DNA from: Fibrivirga algicola
GTDB lineage: Bacteria; Bacteroidota; Bacteroidia; Cytophagales; Spirosomataceae
Direction: 5' to 3'
Length of the DNA stretch: 64,000 bases
NCBI RefSeq assembly: GCF_011742925.1
Contig: NZ_WAEL01000001.1
Location: 1,214,403-1,278,402, forward strand
Made by a program: the position numbers and the translations under genes. Each line of letters begins with the position of its first letter. The first letter of the stretch is position 1. The notes under the pieces are model-generated. The model searched no databases. It worked only from the letters and a program-made list of their open reading frames with translations, and had not been told where the DNA came from. Shown here piece after piece: positions 1 to 7,856 of this stretch.

Positions 1-1
1 C

Positions 2-256
2 GAAACGACTGATAGCCCCGCTATCCAGGGCTATCAGCCGATTAACGAGCTTATAAAACGTCTACAGGATCAGTGGCCGCTTCAATTCGTGTTTGCACTG
101 ACTAGGCCAGCCGTAGTGAACCATGGTGTTAGTCACGTATCCTGGGCCTTGGGGGCTGCTGACGAAATACCAGCTGCCACGGGGATGGACATTGCCATTA
201 TAGAAAACGGACTGATTAACGCCTTATATCTCTATCTGGATGCTACTGGTGAATAA
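2..256 (+). CDS. SnoaL/NTF2-like protein, C-terminal part
   Basis: An open frame enters from the left edge and stops at 254-256, giving about 84 residues. Its end carries the pattern TGMDIAIIENGLINALYLYLD, typical in form of the last strands of NTF2/SnoaL-like proteins, where a T-G-x-D segment is followed by a E/D-G-x-I turn and an LY-FLD end. These are small cone-shaped folds that bind ligands or act as isomerases or hydrolases; the substrate cannot be told. The gene lies just outside the left end of the cassette array and shows backbone-like codon use. The start lies outside the window. Confidence 0.6.
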   Translation, partial: ETTDSPAIQGYQPINELIKRLQDQWPLQFVFALTRPAVVNHGVSHVSWALGAADEIPAATGMDIAIIENGLINALYLYLDATGE

Positions 257-470
257 AGTCGTACTGGGCTATTCGGTAACGTACCAGTTAGTTGTCAGAC
301 TGGCTACAAAGAGTCGGGCGAGCCAGTATGCTAGCTTAGTACGCTCCAAACGGTTTCGTAACCAGATTGGGCTATTCCACCAGCAGGAAGTGCTACCACC
401 GCCAGGTCTGATAGGACCTGATTCACTCCAACTCTGAGTTGGCTGAGCGAATCGGGCAATCAAGTGCCTG

Positions 471-1361
471 TCACATTGCCTTATGCGTAGGCACCTTATC
501 GGAACGGCGAAGCGTCTTGACCAGGGCAGCGACGCCTGCTAGAGCCAATCCGACCACCAGACCGATACCAAATTCGTTAACCCAAGCCGGAAGGCCCGTA
601 GACCAGTCATGCAGATAGGGTATATTATGAACGAATATGCCCCCGGCAACTAGTAAAAGGGCCAACGTACCTACCACGCTTAGTATCCTGACGATTACCG
701 GGAGGGCTCCGACCAGTATATGCCCTAGTTTGGAGCGGATACCTGCCCCCTCCGAAGACTTGATTAATTTGTAGCCTGCATCATCCATTCTAACAATCAG
801 CGCTACCAGGCCATACACACCAACCGTCGCCAGCAGGGCTACCGCTGATACGGTCAGTATCTGTACCGTGGTGTTTTGTCCGCCAACCGCTCCCAGGGCG
901 ATGATGACAATTTCTACCGACAGAATAAAATCAGTGGTTATCGCCGACTTTATTTTTTCTGCCTCTTGATTAGCAGCAGGTGTTACTGATTTGTTTACAG
1001 CGGTTGTCGGCGGACTCTTTCGTAGCACAGTGCCAGCATAGGCCAAAATCTTTTCACCGCCTTCGTAAGCCAGATAACAACCGCCGATTAAGAGGATAAA
1101 AGTAATGGCGGCTGGAAAAAAGGTATTTAATAACAAGGCAATAGGTACGATAATGAGTTTGTTGAGCAGCGAGCCCTTGGTAATCGACCACAGGATGGGT
1201 AGTTCCCGCTCGGCTAAAAAGCCTGTTGCCTTTTCGGCATTTACGGCCAGATCGTCGCCAAGTATACCGGCCGTTTTGCGGGTAGCTACGTTGGTTGCCA
1301 GCGCAACATCATCCATTAACGCAGCGATATCGTCAAAGACGGCAAAAACTCCTGAAGCCAT
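471..1361 (-). CDS. DUF808 family (YedI-like) inner-membrane protein
   Basis: A 296-residue protein starting MASGVFAVFDDIAALMDDVA, the characteristic N-terminus of the DUF808/YedI family, followed by the family-typical segment with NVATRKTAGILGDDLAVNA. Several hydrophobic segments follow (about residues 70-100, 150-200 and 225-285), so it is a polytopic inner-membrane protein of full family length. The biochemical role of the family is unknown. It stands alone, convergent with the upstream partial gene, and is the last ordinary chromosomal gene before the cassette array. The ATG at 1361 is the only sensible start. Confidence 0.9.
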   Translation of the reverse strand: MASGVFAVFDDIAALMDDVALATNVATRKTAGILGDDLAVNAEKATGFLAERELPILWSITKGSLLNKLIIVPIALLLNTFFPAAITFILLIGGCYLAYEGGEKILAYAGTVLRKSPPTTAVNKSVTPAANQEAEKIKSAITTDFILSVEIVIIALGAVGGQNTTVQILTVSAVALLATVGVYGLVALIVRMDDAGYKLIKSSEGAGIRSKLGHILVGALPVIVRILSVVGTLALLLVAGGIFVHNIPYLHDWSTGLPAWVNEFGIGLVVGLALAGVAALVKTLRRSDKVPTHKAM

Positions 1362-2036
1362 TTGCTAGTGTGTTTGAGTGGTAGCAATATTTTACAACTG
1401 CAAGGTAGAGTCCGCGTGTCCAGAAATCGAGCTTATTCCTACTTACTGATTTTACGCCACAGGCTGATGCCCATAGGTAGGTTTGATCTAAGGGGAGGTT
1501 ACAGGCTGTTGTGAAGCTATATAGCCGCGTAGCAGGGCCTGGTCGATTGGTTGTCTATCACCGGTGCGAACGGTTTCATGTAGGTTCTAAAATACCTTTG
1601 ATGAAATGAGCATACAGCGAAGACTTGACCCAACACATCCAGGTAGACAACCTGCATCCGATGAGCAGTAACGTAGGTAAGCGTACCTACTTGTGAACAT
1701 TACTGGATGTACCAATCTGGGAACCTCCGATAGGACCGGGGTAGCATACAGAAACTCGTGAATCAATCTTAAAAGGCCGGATAGTGTTTGGTCACCTCTG
1801 AACGGCACTAAGGGGATCTAGCTACCGAATCGGCAAGCTTTTTATTAAAATCATGCAATCATATAATTATGACGTTCACTTTCTAGGTGGGACTGGTTGC
1901 TTGTATCCCGGTATATTACTATGATTGCAACGCTGATAATCAAGGGCTCATGACTGCATCGTAAAAAAGGATACGATAAACTAATATTTGCTGATTATCA
2001 GTTATTTATAGTTTAGTGCCCTTGCGCCCTTTATTA
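1362..2036. other. Intergenic stretch, no gene seen
   Basis: About 675 bases between the DUF808 gene and the left edge of the cassette array. The short open frames here have no recognisable protein character. The last part (about 2013-2040) reads GTGCCCTTGCGCCC then an AT-rich run up to a GTT, which resembles a right half of the array's recombination sites; see the 45-base repeat entry. Confidence 0.5.
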
Positions 2037-2081
2037 TGTTGTGCGAGATGCCCCCTACCTGCCCTTGCTTTTGTCCTATTT
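2037..2081 (+). repeat. 45-base repeat starting at a GTT crossover triplet (copy 1)
   Basis: Bases 2037-2081 are identical to 11628-11672. In the second copy the repeat begins at the right box of attC-like site 12, so its left edge coincides with the G/TT crossover point expected for integron recombination. Copy 1 therefore probably marks the first cassette junction of the array, or a primary (attI-like) site. Confidence 0.6.
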
Positions 2082-2141
2082 TTGGGCTAGCTTGTGGGCG
2101 CGGGCAGCTCGCTGTCCAGGGAACACAAGCTAGCCCAAAAA
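2079..2141. repeat. Strong hairpin, 18-base perfect inverted repeat
   Basis: Arms 2079-2096 (TTTTTGGGCTAGCTTGTG) and 2124-2141 are perfect reverse complements separated by 27 bases. It lies at the extreme left of array 1. It has T-runs on one side and A-runs on the other, so it could terminate transcription in either direction. Function otherwise unknown. Confidence 0.6.
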
Positions 2142-2190
2142 TGCACGGCCATCGCGTCAGCCCATCCCCCGGATTAGATGGGTGTACACT
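2142..2190 (+). repeat. Degenerate half-sites of the attC-like family
   Basis: CAGCCCATC (2158-2166) followed by GATGGGTG (2177-2184) are complementary with one unpaired G, exactly like the inner arms of the sites, but in swapped order (right arm before left arm). The context GGCCATC before and TGTA after also match site flanks. This looks like the junction of two damaged sites whose outer boxes have been lost. Confidence 0.4.
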
Positions 2191-2224
2191 AAAGCCAAGG
2201 TTGGTCGAGACCGGGGGACCGTCG

Positions 2225-2285
2225 CCACAACAGAGCAAGGGTGAACACTCCCTATCGGTCGCGTCAGCCCTTGCAGGAGTTGGGT
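2225..2285 (+). repeat. attC-like site 1
   Basis: Left box CCACAAC (degenerate, one mismatch to RYYYAAC) at 2225-2231 and right box GTTGGGT at 2279-2285. Inner arms CAAGGGTG and CAGCCCTTG pair with one unpaired G. At 61 bases it is shorter than most sites in the array. The downstream framework with GGTCGACAGG motifs follows to about 2540. Confidence 0.65.
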
Positions 2286-2557
2286 GGCCCGTCCAAGTAA
2301 GTGGGTGTTTCGCGTCTCGGTCGACAGGATAATGAATTGATAATGAACGTATTTAGCTGGTGTTTCGCGTCTTGGTCGACGGGTGAATTACAGTTCGACA
2401 GCACGTTTTGCTGGCGTGTCACGTACCTATAGACAGAGATAAATCTGGTAGACGGACCACTTACAAACGCGTGTGGTCAACAGGTAACGTACCTGAGTTA
2501 AGTTTCTCAATGATTCCAACTGTTGAATTGCAATAACGATCCTTACTGAAAAACGCT

Positions 2558-3001
2558 ATGAAGTCTTTACTCTTGGTCACTGCTTTAATCCTGTTTTTGT
2601 CATGCAGTAACGAAACTCAGATCACGCCAGATAATCTAACGTCGATTGAGTATGGCACTATCTTCGGTTTTACAGGCGCTGTGCAAAAGATAACCGTTTA
2701 TGCTGACAAGCAGGTTTACCAACCGAGTCAACAATCGTCAAAAACGTGTCAAGCCCCCATTAGTTCTTCGGAGTGGAATGAACTGCGAAAACTAGTCGAT
2801 CAGGAAGCTCTTCGCAAAGTCAAAGTCGGCGAAGAGGGCGTTTGTTTTGACGCCAGTTCGGCCTGGATAATCGTGCGTAACTCAGGCAAAGAGGAAAAAG
2901 CTTTTTGGGGTCCTTGCACAGGTGGAGACCCCACTGGCATACAACCACTTATTGAAGCTATGGGTAAACTAAGGGGGAGCATTGCCAAAAATTGCAACTA
3001 G
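2558..3001 (+). CDS. Cassette gene: small lipoprotein, unknown function
   Basis: A 147-residue protein with a signal peptide and lipobox (LILFLSC, Cys about residue 16), so it is probably anchored in the outer or inner membrane facing the periplasm. The mature part holds four further cysteines, including a CQAPISSSEW segment and a C-T-G-G-D-P segment, and resembles no family I can name. It is the only gene between sites 1 and 2 and is followed by an 8-base perfect hairpin. The start is fixed by the signal peptide. Confidence 0.8.
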   Translation: MKSLLLVTALILFLSCSNETQITPDNLTSIEYGTIFGFTGAVQKITVYADKQVYQPSQQSSKTCQAPISSSEWNELRKLVDQEALRKVKVGEEGVCFDASSAWIIVRNSGKEEKAFWGPCTGGDPTGIQPLIEAMGKLRGSIAKNCN

Positions 3002-3004
3002 GTT

Positions 3005-3025
3005 TAGCCGATATATAATCGGCTA
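3005..3025 (+). terminator. Hairpin after the first cassette gene
   Basis: TAGCCGAT (3005-3012) and ATCGGCTA (3018-3025) form a perfect 8-base stem with a 5-base loop, directly behind the stop codon at 3001 and followed by a T-rich stretch. A plausible intrinsic terminator private to this cassette. Confidence 0.5.
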
Positions 3026-3095
3026 TTTGTTGTTGGTTAGCTTTGCGGGGGCCACTTACCTCTGACAGGAAAAACGCGATTAGGCCAATACAGCA

Positions 3096-3181
3096 GCCCA
3101 ACCGGCAAAGGGTGAAAAGGTCGTAATAACGTACCTGAGTTTGACTTACCTTGTGGCCATCAGCCCTTTGTGGCGTTGGGT
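3096..3181 (+). repeat. attC-like site 2
   Basis: Left box GCCCAAC 3096-3102, right box GTTGGGT 3175-3181. Inner arms GCAAAGGGTG and CAGCCCTTTGT pair with an unpaired G. Preceded by the shared block TGCGGGGGCCACTTACC with CTGACAGGAA, and followed by the shared downstream block with two CGACAGG motifs. Confidence 0.75.
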
Positions 3182-3338
3182 GGCCCGTTCATGTAAGCAG
3201 GTGTTTCGCGTCTTGTACGACAGGATAAGTAATTGATAATGAGCGTTATTTTGTTGGTGTTTCGCGTCTCGGTCGACAGGCCAACGTATCTGCGGCTTTA
3301 TAATGCAGATTGCGAGCGATACAGTAGACAGTCTTGAC

Positions 3339-3620
3339 ATGGAGCACAGAAACATGCTTATTTTGACACTCCTATTTGCTTTTTTTTATGGGTTGGCTTC
3401 AACCTTTGGGGCAATGTTTTTGGTCACATGGGGGTCAACTAACATCTTTAAAGAAGTTATGCTGTTTATGTATAGCTTTCCTCTGGATTGGGGTCGCTTA
3501 GTTGTTGAATCAAGTGCCTTTTATATTTTGCTGAACATTGTATTCTGGTCTTGTGTGTTTTACCTGACTTGCTGGGTGATTGGCAAATTATGCTTGAAAG
3601 CATTTGGTGAACACATCTGA
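3339..3620 (+). CDS. Cassette gene: small membrane protein
   Basis: About 93 residues if it starts at ATG 3339; an in-frame start 36 bases upstream lies in framework-like sequence and a later ATG at 3354 is also possible. Two strongly hydrophobic segments (about residues 7-30 and 55-82) predict two membrane helices. I do not recognise the family. It is the single gene between sites 2 and 3 and is AT-rich compared with the backbone. Confidence 0.65.
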   Translation: MEHRNMLILTLLFAFFYGLASTFGAMFLVTWGSTNIFKEVMLFMYSFPLDWGRLVVESSAFYILLNIVFWSCVFYLTCWVIGKLCLKAFGEHI

Positions 3621-3680
3621 TTTTCGCTTCGCGTGGACGTGTTACCTCTGACAGGAATCAGTCGGGTAATCTGAAAAGCA

Positions 3681-3766
3681 GCCCAACGCAGGCAAAGGTG
3701 TAAAGGGGTAATGTACCTGATCGTGGCTTATCTTGCTTCCACCATCAGCCTTTGCGGGTGTTGGGT
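3681..3766 (+). repeat. attC-like site 3
   Basis: Left box GCCCAAC 3681-3687, right box GTTGGGT 3760-3766. Inner arms GCAAAGGTG and CAGCCTTTGC pair with an unpaired G. Framework continues to about 3850. Confidence 0.75.
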
Positions 3767-3927
3767 GGCCCGTTCAAGTAAGCGGATATTTCACGTAACG
3801 GGCGACAGAGTTATATCCCGGCGACAGAACGCTTATGGCCTAGTCTGATCTCTACGAGGCATTGGCCGCTCTTTGCTTGCTTCGGGTAGTAAAAATGTAT
3901 GTTTGTTGGTAGGTTATCAGCACAATC

Positions 3928-4218
3928 ATGAAAAAGATTATTTTTAAAGGCAACCTCAGCTACTACGTCGGAAAAGCGGCCCAACTACTTTTTATAAGTC
4001 TCTTACTATTACGAGCAGTAAATAGAGACGCAATCAGTAGTCAAAAGTTTACATTGTTATTTTATGTGGTAATTAGTATTGTCATCATCACTAGTTTTAG
4101 AAATATTAGACGACGAGTAATGCTCGATCCAATGCAACTAAAATTATTAACGTATATGGTAGTACTATTTCCTATAATCGCATTAATTATTACATTCTTT
4201 TTTAGTTATTTCAAATAA
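3928..4218 (+). CDS. Cassette gene: small membrane protein
   Basis: A 96-residue, very AT-rich gene starting MKKIIFKGNL. Hydrophobic stretches near residues 17-30, 42-57 and 74-94 suggest three membrane segments. No family recognised. It interrupts the noncoding framework: framework resumes after it (from about 4240) with a diverged copy of the downstream block and then the block that precedes sites, so the gene sits inside a framework copy rather than between two complete ones. Confidence 0.7.
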   Translation: MKKIIFKGNLSYYVGKAAQLLFISLLLLRAVNRDAISSQKFTLLFYVVISIVIITSFRNIRRRVMLDPMQLKLLTYMVVLFPIIALIITFFFSYFK

Positions 4219-4497
4219 TTATACTCATTCGTATACCAATCATTCGACAGAGTTAATTCCTAGGTGATGAGCATTTTTTCTGGCGTTTCTCGCCTGGTTG
4301 GACAGGTCAATCAAGCGTGGACAGCACGTTGAAAAACGCGTTCCGGCCGACAGAGGAACGTACCTGATTTGCACCGTTCGACAGCCTAGTCTGTTGGCTT
4401 CGGCCTCTCTCGGCTTGCTTGGTTTTGTGCTTTGTTGGTTAGCGTTGCGGGGTCCACTTACCCCTGACAGGGGACTCTTTGAGCGTTCAACGCGGCA

Positions 4498-4584
4498 GCC
4501 CAACGCAGACAAGGGTGAAAAGGTCAGGGTTAGGTATCTTGCTGTGAGCTAAGCAAATCCCATCAGCCCTTGCGGTTGTTGGGT
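4498..4584 (+). repeat. attC-like site 4
   Basis: Left box GCCCAAC 4498-4504, right box GTTGGGT 4578-4584. Inner arms ACAAGGGTG and CAGCCCTTG pair with an unpaired G. The preceding DNA (about 4320-4490) is a full copy of the framework block containing CGGCCGACAG and TGCGGGGTCCACTTACC. Confidence 0.75.
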
Positions 4585-4625
4585 GACCCGTTCATGTCAG
4601 TGGGCGTTTCACGTTATTGGCGACA

Positions 4626-5036
4626 ATGGACAAAATGAAAACTGTAAAGCTAATCGGCTTGGTGTTTTTGCTGCTGTTGATCGACAGTGCCATCAGGTTC
4701 GTTATTCTGATCACTCACAGCCAGAAAACGTATGTCGATTCAGTAGGTGATTTTTTTAGAGAGTACCTGTCTTTCACGGCTTTCCATATCTATTATCTAG
4801 GCCTAATTTACTGGATATTGGCAGGGCTCTATGCGCTGATTGCCAGCAAAATACCGGTCAATCGAGCATCTCACTTAGCCTTGGGCGCAGTCATTGCCCT
4901 GGCGATGTATTTGGTTTATGCCATTTACTTCTTTTTAGAACTGAGGTCCAAACAGTTTTATCTTCTTGTCATCGCTTACCCGCTATTGGGTGGCCTGTTC
5001 GGGGCTATTTATTACAATATTTACAGACGAAAGTAG
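4626..5036 (+). CDS. Cassette gene: four-helix membrane protein
   Basis: About 136 residues from ATG 4626 (MDKMKTVKLIG). The open frame extends three codons upstream to a TTG in the framework motif TTGGCGACA, which I regard as non-coding. Four hydrophobic segments (about residues 8-28, 50-75, 86-108 and 114-132) separated by short charged loops indicate a small polytopic inner-membrane protein. Family not recognised. Sole gene between sites 4 and 5, beginning only 42 bases behind the right box of site 4. Confidence 0.75.
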   Translation: MDKMKTVKLIGLVFLLLLIDSAIRFVILITHSQKTYVDSVGDFFREYLSFTAFHIYYLGLIYWILAGLYALIASKIPVNRASHLALGAVIALAMYLVYAIYFFLELRSKQFYLLVIAYPLLGGLFGAIYYNIYRRK

Positions 5037-5302
5037 CTTTCCTGCTTGACAACAACCGATCCTTCGGCGCTTACAACACTCGCGTTTCCTTGAGTTAGAG
5101 CGTTGATCCTTGTGGTTACTGGCGGACAGCAAGTTCACAAAAGCGTTGCGACCGACATAGCAACGTGCCTGAGTGCAACGGTTGACAGTCTCGGATTTAC
5201 AGCTTCGGCCTCTATCGGCTTGTCTGGTTGTGTGCGTTGTTGGTTAGCGCTGCGGGGTCCACTTACCTTGGACAGGAATCACACGATTAGGCCAATACGG
5301 CA

Positions 5303-5387
5303 GCCCAACCAGGCGAAGGTGTAAAGGTGGAACGTACCTGATCGTGGCTTATCTTGCTTCCACCATCAGCCTTCGCAGGCGTTGGGT
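5303..5387 (+). repeat. attC-like site 5
   Basis: Left box GCCCAAC 5303-5309, right box GTTGGGT 5381-5387. Inner arms GCGAAGGTG and CAGCCTTCGC pair with an unpaired G; the G-C pair here replaces the A-T pair of site 3, a compensated change. Full framework before it (about 5110-5302). Confidence 0.75.
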
Positions 5388-5524
5388 GATTCAGTCATGT
5401 AGGTGGGCGTTTCGCGTCTCGTGCGACAGGATAACAAATTGATAGTGAGCGTTCTTTGCAGGTTGGCCGCGTACTTGGCGACAGGTCAATGTCCGGTTGA
5501 TAGTATGCAGGTTATCGCATCTTA

Positions 5525-6385
5525 GTGGACAGGGGGACGTATCTGCGACAGCACGAACCCATTATTTCATATGACTTCTTGTTTGTATATTTCACCCTTA
5601 GCTTCTTTAAATACGAGAACGTGCGCCATTTTCTACTTTACCACAATGAGGACAAGCGGGGGCCATATGAGTTGGAGACTTTCAACGGGGAACATTCAGC
5701 GTCGTACAATAAGCGGCAAACCGTTATTGACAGTATGGGCCAAACACTTTGGATCGTCACAGGCCGAAGTGAAAAGCAAAAACCCAAACTGTATTTCCTA
5801 GCTGCCAGGCTAACGCCTTCTTCCTACAAGGAAGATGACTACGGCGACCTAATCTTTCGGGCGACTGGTAAGCAGTTAGCTACTCCAGTTCCAATCCTTG
5901 ACCAAGTTCTGCTTGCCGCATTGAAGCAGGCTACTGCCAACTTTATCGGTTATGCTGAGCTGAAAGATCTGTCTGTTGTTAAATCACTTACCTCTCTTCT
6001 GGACGTTACAACAGCCGTTGAGCCTGCTTCGACAGTATTTTACCCCGATGAGTTTGCGACCGACAAAATGCACACTGAAGGGGCGAAGAAGCAGATTTAT
6101 GTCAATGTTTACGAACGTGATAAGGCAGCGCGCGAAGCTTGTATCAAGCATTGGGGTGCTAAGTGCCGAGTTTGCGAGATGACCTTCGAAGCACAGTATG
6201 GGCCAGTTGGTGAGGGCTTTATTCATGTGCATCACCTGAAACCAATAGCTAAAATTGGACAGGCCTATAGAGTTGATCCTATCAATGACCTTATTCCTGT
6301 TTGCCCTAACTGCCATGCTATGCTGCATAGACGGGATCCGGCTTACAGCGTTATCGAGTTGAAGGCGATCATTAGTCAATTGTAA
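5525..6385 (+). CDS. Cassette gene: HNH endonuclease
   Basis: Up to 286 residues. The C-terminal third is a canonical HNH nuclease: a CxxC pair (C214, C217), the HVHHL core (H236/H237), then PVCPNCHAMLH with a second CxxC (C260, C263) and the final histidine (H268), the layout of McrA-type zinc-bound HNH domains that nick or cut DNA. The N-terminal 190 residues are a separate domain I cannot name; such a design fits a modification-dependent restriction enzyme, which is inference. The GTG start at 5525 lies inside framework DNA (GTGGACAGG), so the true start may be downstream. Only gene between sites 5 and 6. Confidence 0.8.
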   Translation: MDRGTYLRQHEPIISYDFLFVYFTLSFFKYENVRHFLLYHNEDKRGPYELETFNGEHSASYNKRQTVIDSMGQTLWIVTGRSEKQKPKLYFLAARLTPSSYKEDDYGDLIFRATGKQLATPVPILDQVLLAALKQATANFIGYAELKDLSVVKSLTSLLDVTTAVEPASTVFYPDEFATDKMHTEGAKKQIYVNVYERDKAAREACIKHWGAKCRVCEMTFEAQYGPVGEGFIHVHHLKPIAKIGQAYRVDPINDLIPVCPNCHAMLHRRDPAYSVIELKAIISQL

Positions 6386-6484
6386 AATGGCTTTTTCTCG
6401 GCTTGTTTGGTACTGTGCTTTGTTAGTCAGCGCTGCGGGGTCCACTTACCACGGACAGGAAAGTGGTCGATAGTTCAACGCGGC

Positions 6485-6571
6485 ACCCAACACGAACAAG
6501 GGTGAAAAGGTCAAGGCAACGTACCTGAGTGTGACTTATCTTGTGGCCATCAGCCCTTGTGATCGTTGGGT
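6485..6571 (+). repeat. attC-like site 6
   Basis: Left box ACCCAAC 6485-6491, right box GTTGGGT 6565-6571. Inner arms ACAAGGGTG and CAGCCCTTGT pair with an unpaired G. Confidence 0.75.
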
Positions 6572-6999
6572 GGCCCGTCCAAGTCAGTGGGTATTTCACG
6601 TACCGGGCAACAGGATAACTAATTGATAGTGAGCGTTCTTTTTATTTGAATTTCGCGTTCCGGTCGACAGGTCAATGACCGTTTGACAGCGCGTTTATTG
6701 CAGGCGTGTCACATGTGGTTGGACAGGGTAATCACCGTCTGACAGAACGTCGACAAACGCGTTTCGGCCGACACTGGAACGTACCTGAGTGCCACCGTTT
6801 GACAGCCTCGGCTTCTTTGCTTCGGCCTCTCTCGGTTTATTCGGTTTTGTGTGTTGTTGGTCAGCTTTGCGGGGTCCACTCGCGGTGGACAGGACACTGT
6901 CCGTCGCGCCATGAATTCACCCAACAAGGGCAAGGTTGTAAAGGTGTAACGTGTGGGGTTGTGGCTTATCTTGTGGTGCACCATCAGCCCTTGCAGGCG
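6566..6999 (+). repeat. Empty cassette: full noncoding framework with no gene
   Basis: Between the right boxes of sites 6 and 7 there are 434 bases with no credible gene. It is a complete framework: GGCAACAGGATAAC, GGTCGACAGGTCAATGACCG, GTTTGACAGCGCG, CGGCCGACACTGG, CCGTTTGACAGCCTCGG, then TGCGGGGTCCACTCGCG before the next site. The open frames over it are artefacts of the repeat. It serves as the reference for what is shared between cassettes. Confidence 0.65.
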
Positions 7000-7005
7000 T
7001 TGGGT
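6919..7005 (+). repeat. attC-like site 7
   Basis: Left box ACCCAAC 6919-6925, right box GTTGGGT 6999-7005. Inner arms GCAAGGTTG and CAGCCCTTGC pair imperfectly. The downstream block is of a second subtype (GGCTTCCATTTCCGG and GGGCGACAGGTGGCACGTCC), also seen after site 17. Confidence 0.75.
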
Positions 7006-7233
7006 GACCGGTCCATTTGTGGCTTCCATTTCCGGCTTCGGGCGACAGGTGGCACGTCCGAGAGGTCAGTTTTAGGCTTCCATTTCCGATTTCCGTGTGA
7101 CAATTTGAGCGCCCCGGTCAGGTAGGTTTAGAAGAGTTGGGCGGGTTTCGTTTGACACGAGCCGCGACGGAGTTACGCCAGACCGCTCAATTGAAAAGCT
7201 ATAAATATGTAAACCAAATAGCACTGATCTAAT

Positions 7234-7740
7234 ATGGATTCAAAATCATTACTTGAATGGGTTAAGGTATTAGGTGCAATATTATTATCTTGGCCAATAG
7301 TTGGACTTATTTCACTGTTGTTTTTTCGTAATCCACTATTGAAAATTTTAGAGCAATTTTCAGAATCAAGAATAATAAAAGCAAAGTTTGGCCCAGTGGA
7401 AATTGAGAGGGAAATTCACATTCTCTCATCAAAAGTTGAGGAGCAGAAAAGTGAACAGGAAAGACAGAAGTCTGAAATAGAAACTCTTAAGTTTCTGATT
7501 ACTAATTTTGTTACGGAAGCTGAACTTACACATCTTGAAAAATTGTCTAAAAACGATCCATTTCTTTTTGATAAGGCTTCATACTTTGAGCTTGAGTTAA
7601 GGCGTTTGCGATCCTTCGGCCTGATAAATAATTTCCCCGGCAAAGGCATTCGTGAGATGCCACAAAAAGGTAATTTGAAAGATTATTTCGCCATAACAGA
7701 AAGAGGTAAAGAGTATCTTGAACTTAGGAAGAATACTTAA
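7234..7740 (+). CDS. Cassette gene: membrane-anchored coiled-coil protein with winged-helix-like end
   Basis: A 168-residue AT-rich gene. One hydrophobic segment (about residues 10-30) anchors it in the membrane. A charged, heptad-like helix follows (about 50-95, with EEQKSEQERQKSEIETLK). The C-terminal 65 residues (LRRLRSFGLINN, then YFAITERGKEYLELR) have the strand-turn-helix pattern of a winged helix. Membrane-tethered proteins of this design are common among accessory and defence-associated genes, but no specific role can be assigned. Single gene between sites 7 and 8. Confidence 0.8.
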   Translation: MDSKSLLEWVKVLGAILLSWPIVGLISLLFFRNPLLKILEQFSESRIIKAKFGPVEIEREIHILSSKVEEQKSEQERQKSEIETLKFLITNFVTEAELTHLEKLSKNDPFLFDKASYFELELRRLRSFGLINNFPGKGIREMPQKGNLKDYFAITERGKEYLELRKNT

Positions 7741-7856
7741 ATTATTGCGGGCACTCGAGGATTGGTCAGCTTGTGTAATTCGAACCGTGCGTTGTCGTGC
7801 GCTCCGCATGGGGTGGTTACTGCTGACAAGATGCTCGCCCCGAAGGACGCCTTTCA

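Noticed and set aside
1587..1808. 73-codon minus-strand frame
   Set aside because: No start context, no hydrophobic or domain features, and it stands alone in noncoding DNA.
2036..2332. Overlapping open frames on both strands at the left end of array 1
   Set aside because: They cover the 45-base repeat, the hairpin and site 1; the apparent coding is a by-product of GC-rich repeat DNA.
6706..7125. Open frames of 100-140 codons on both strands across the empty cassette
   Set aside because: They run through the repeated framework and site 7, recur in the same form at other framework copies, and have no protein-like composition.
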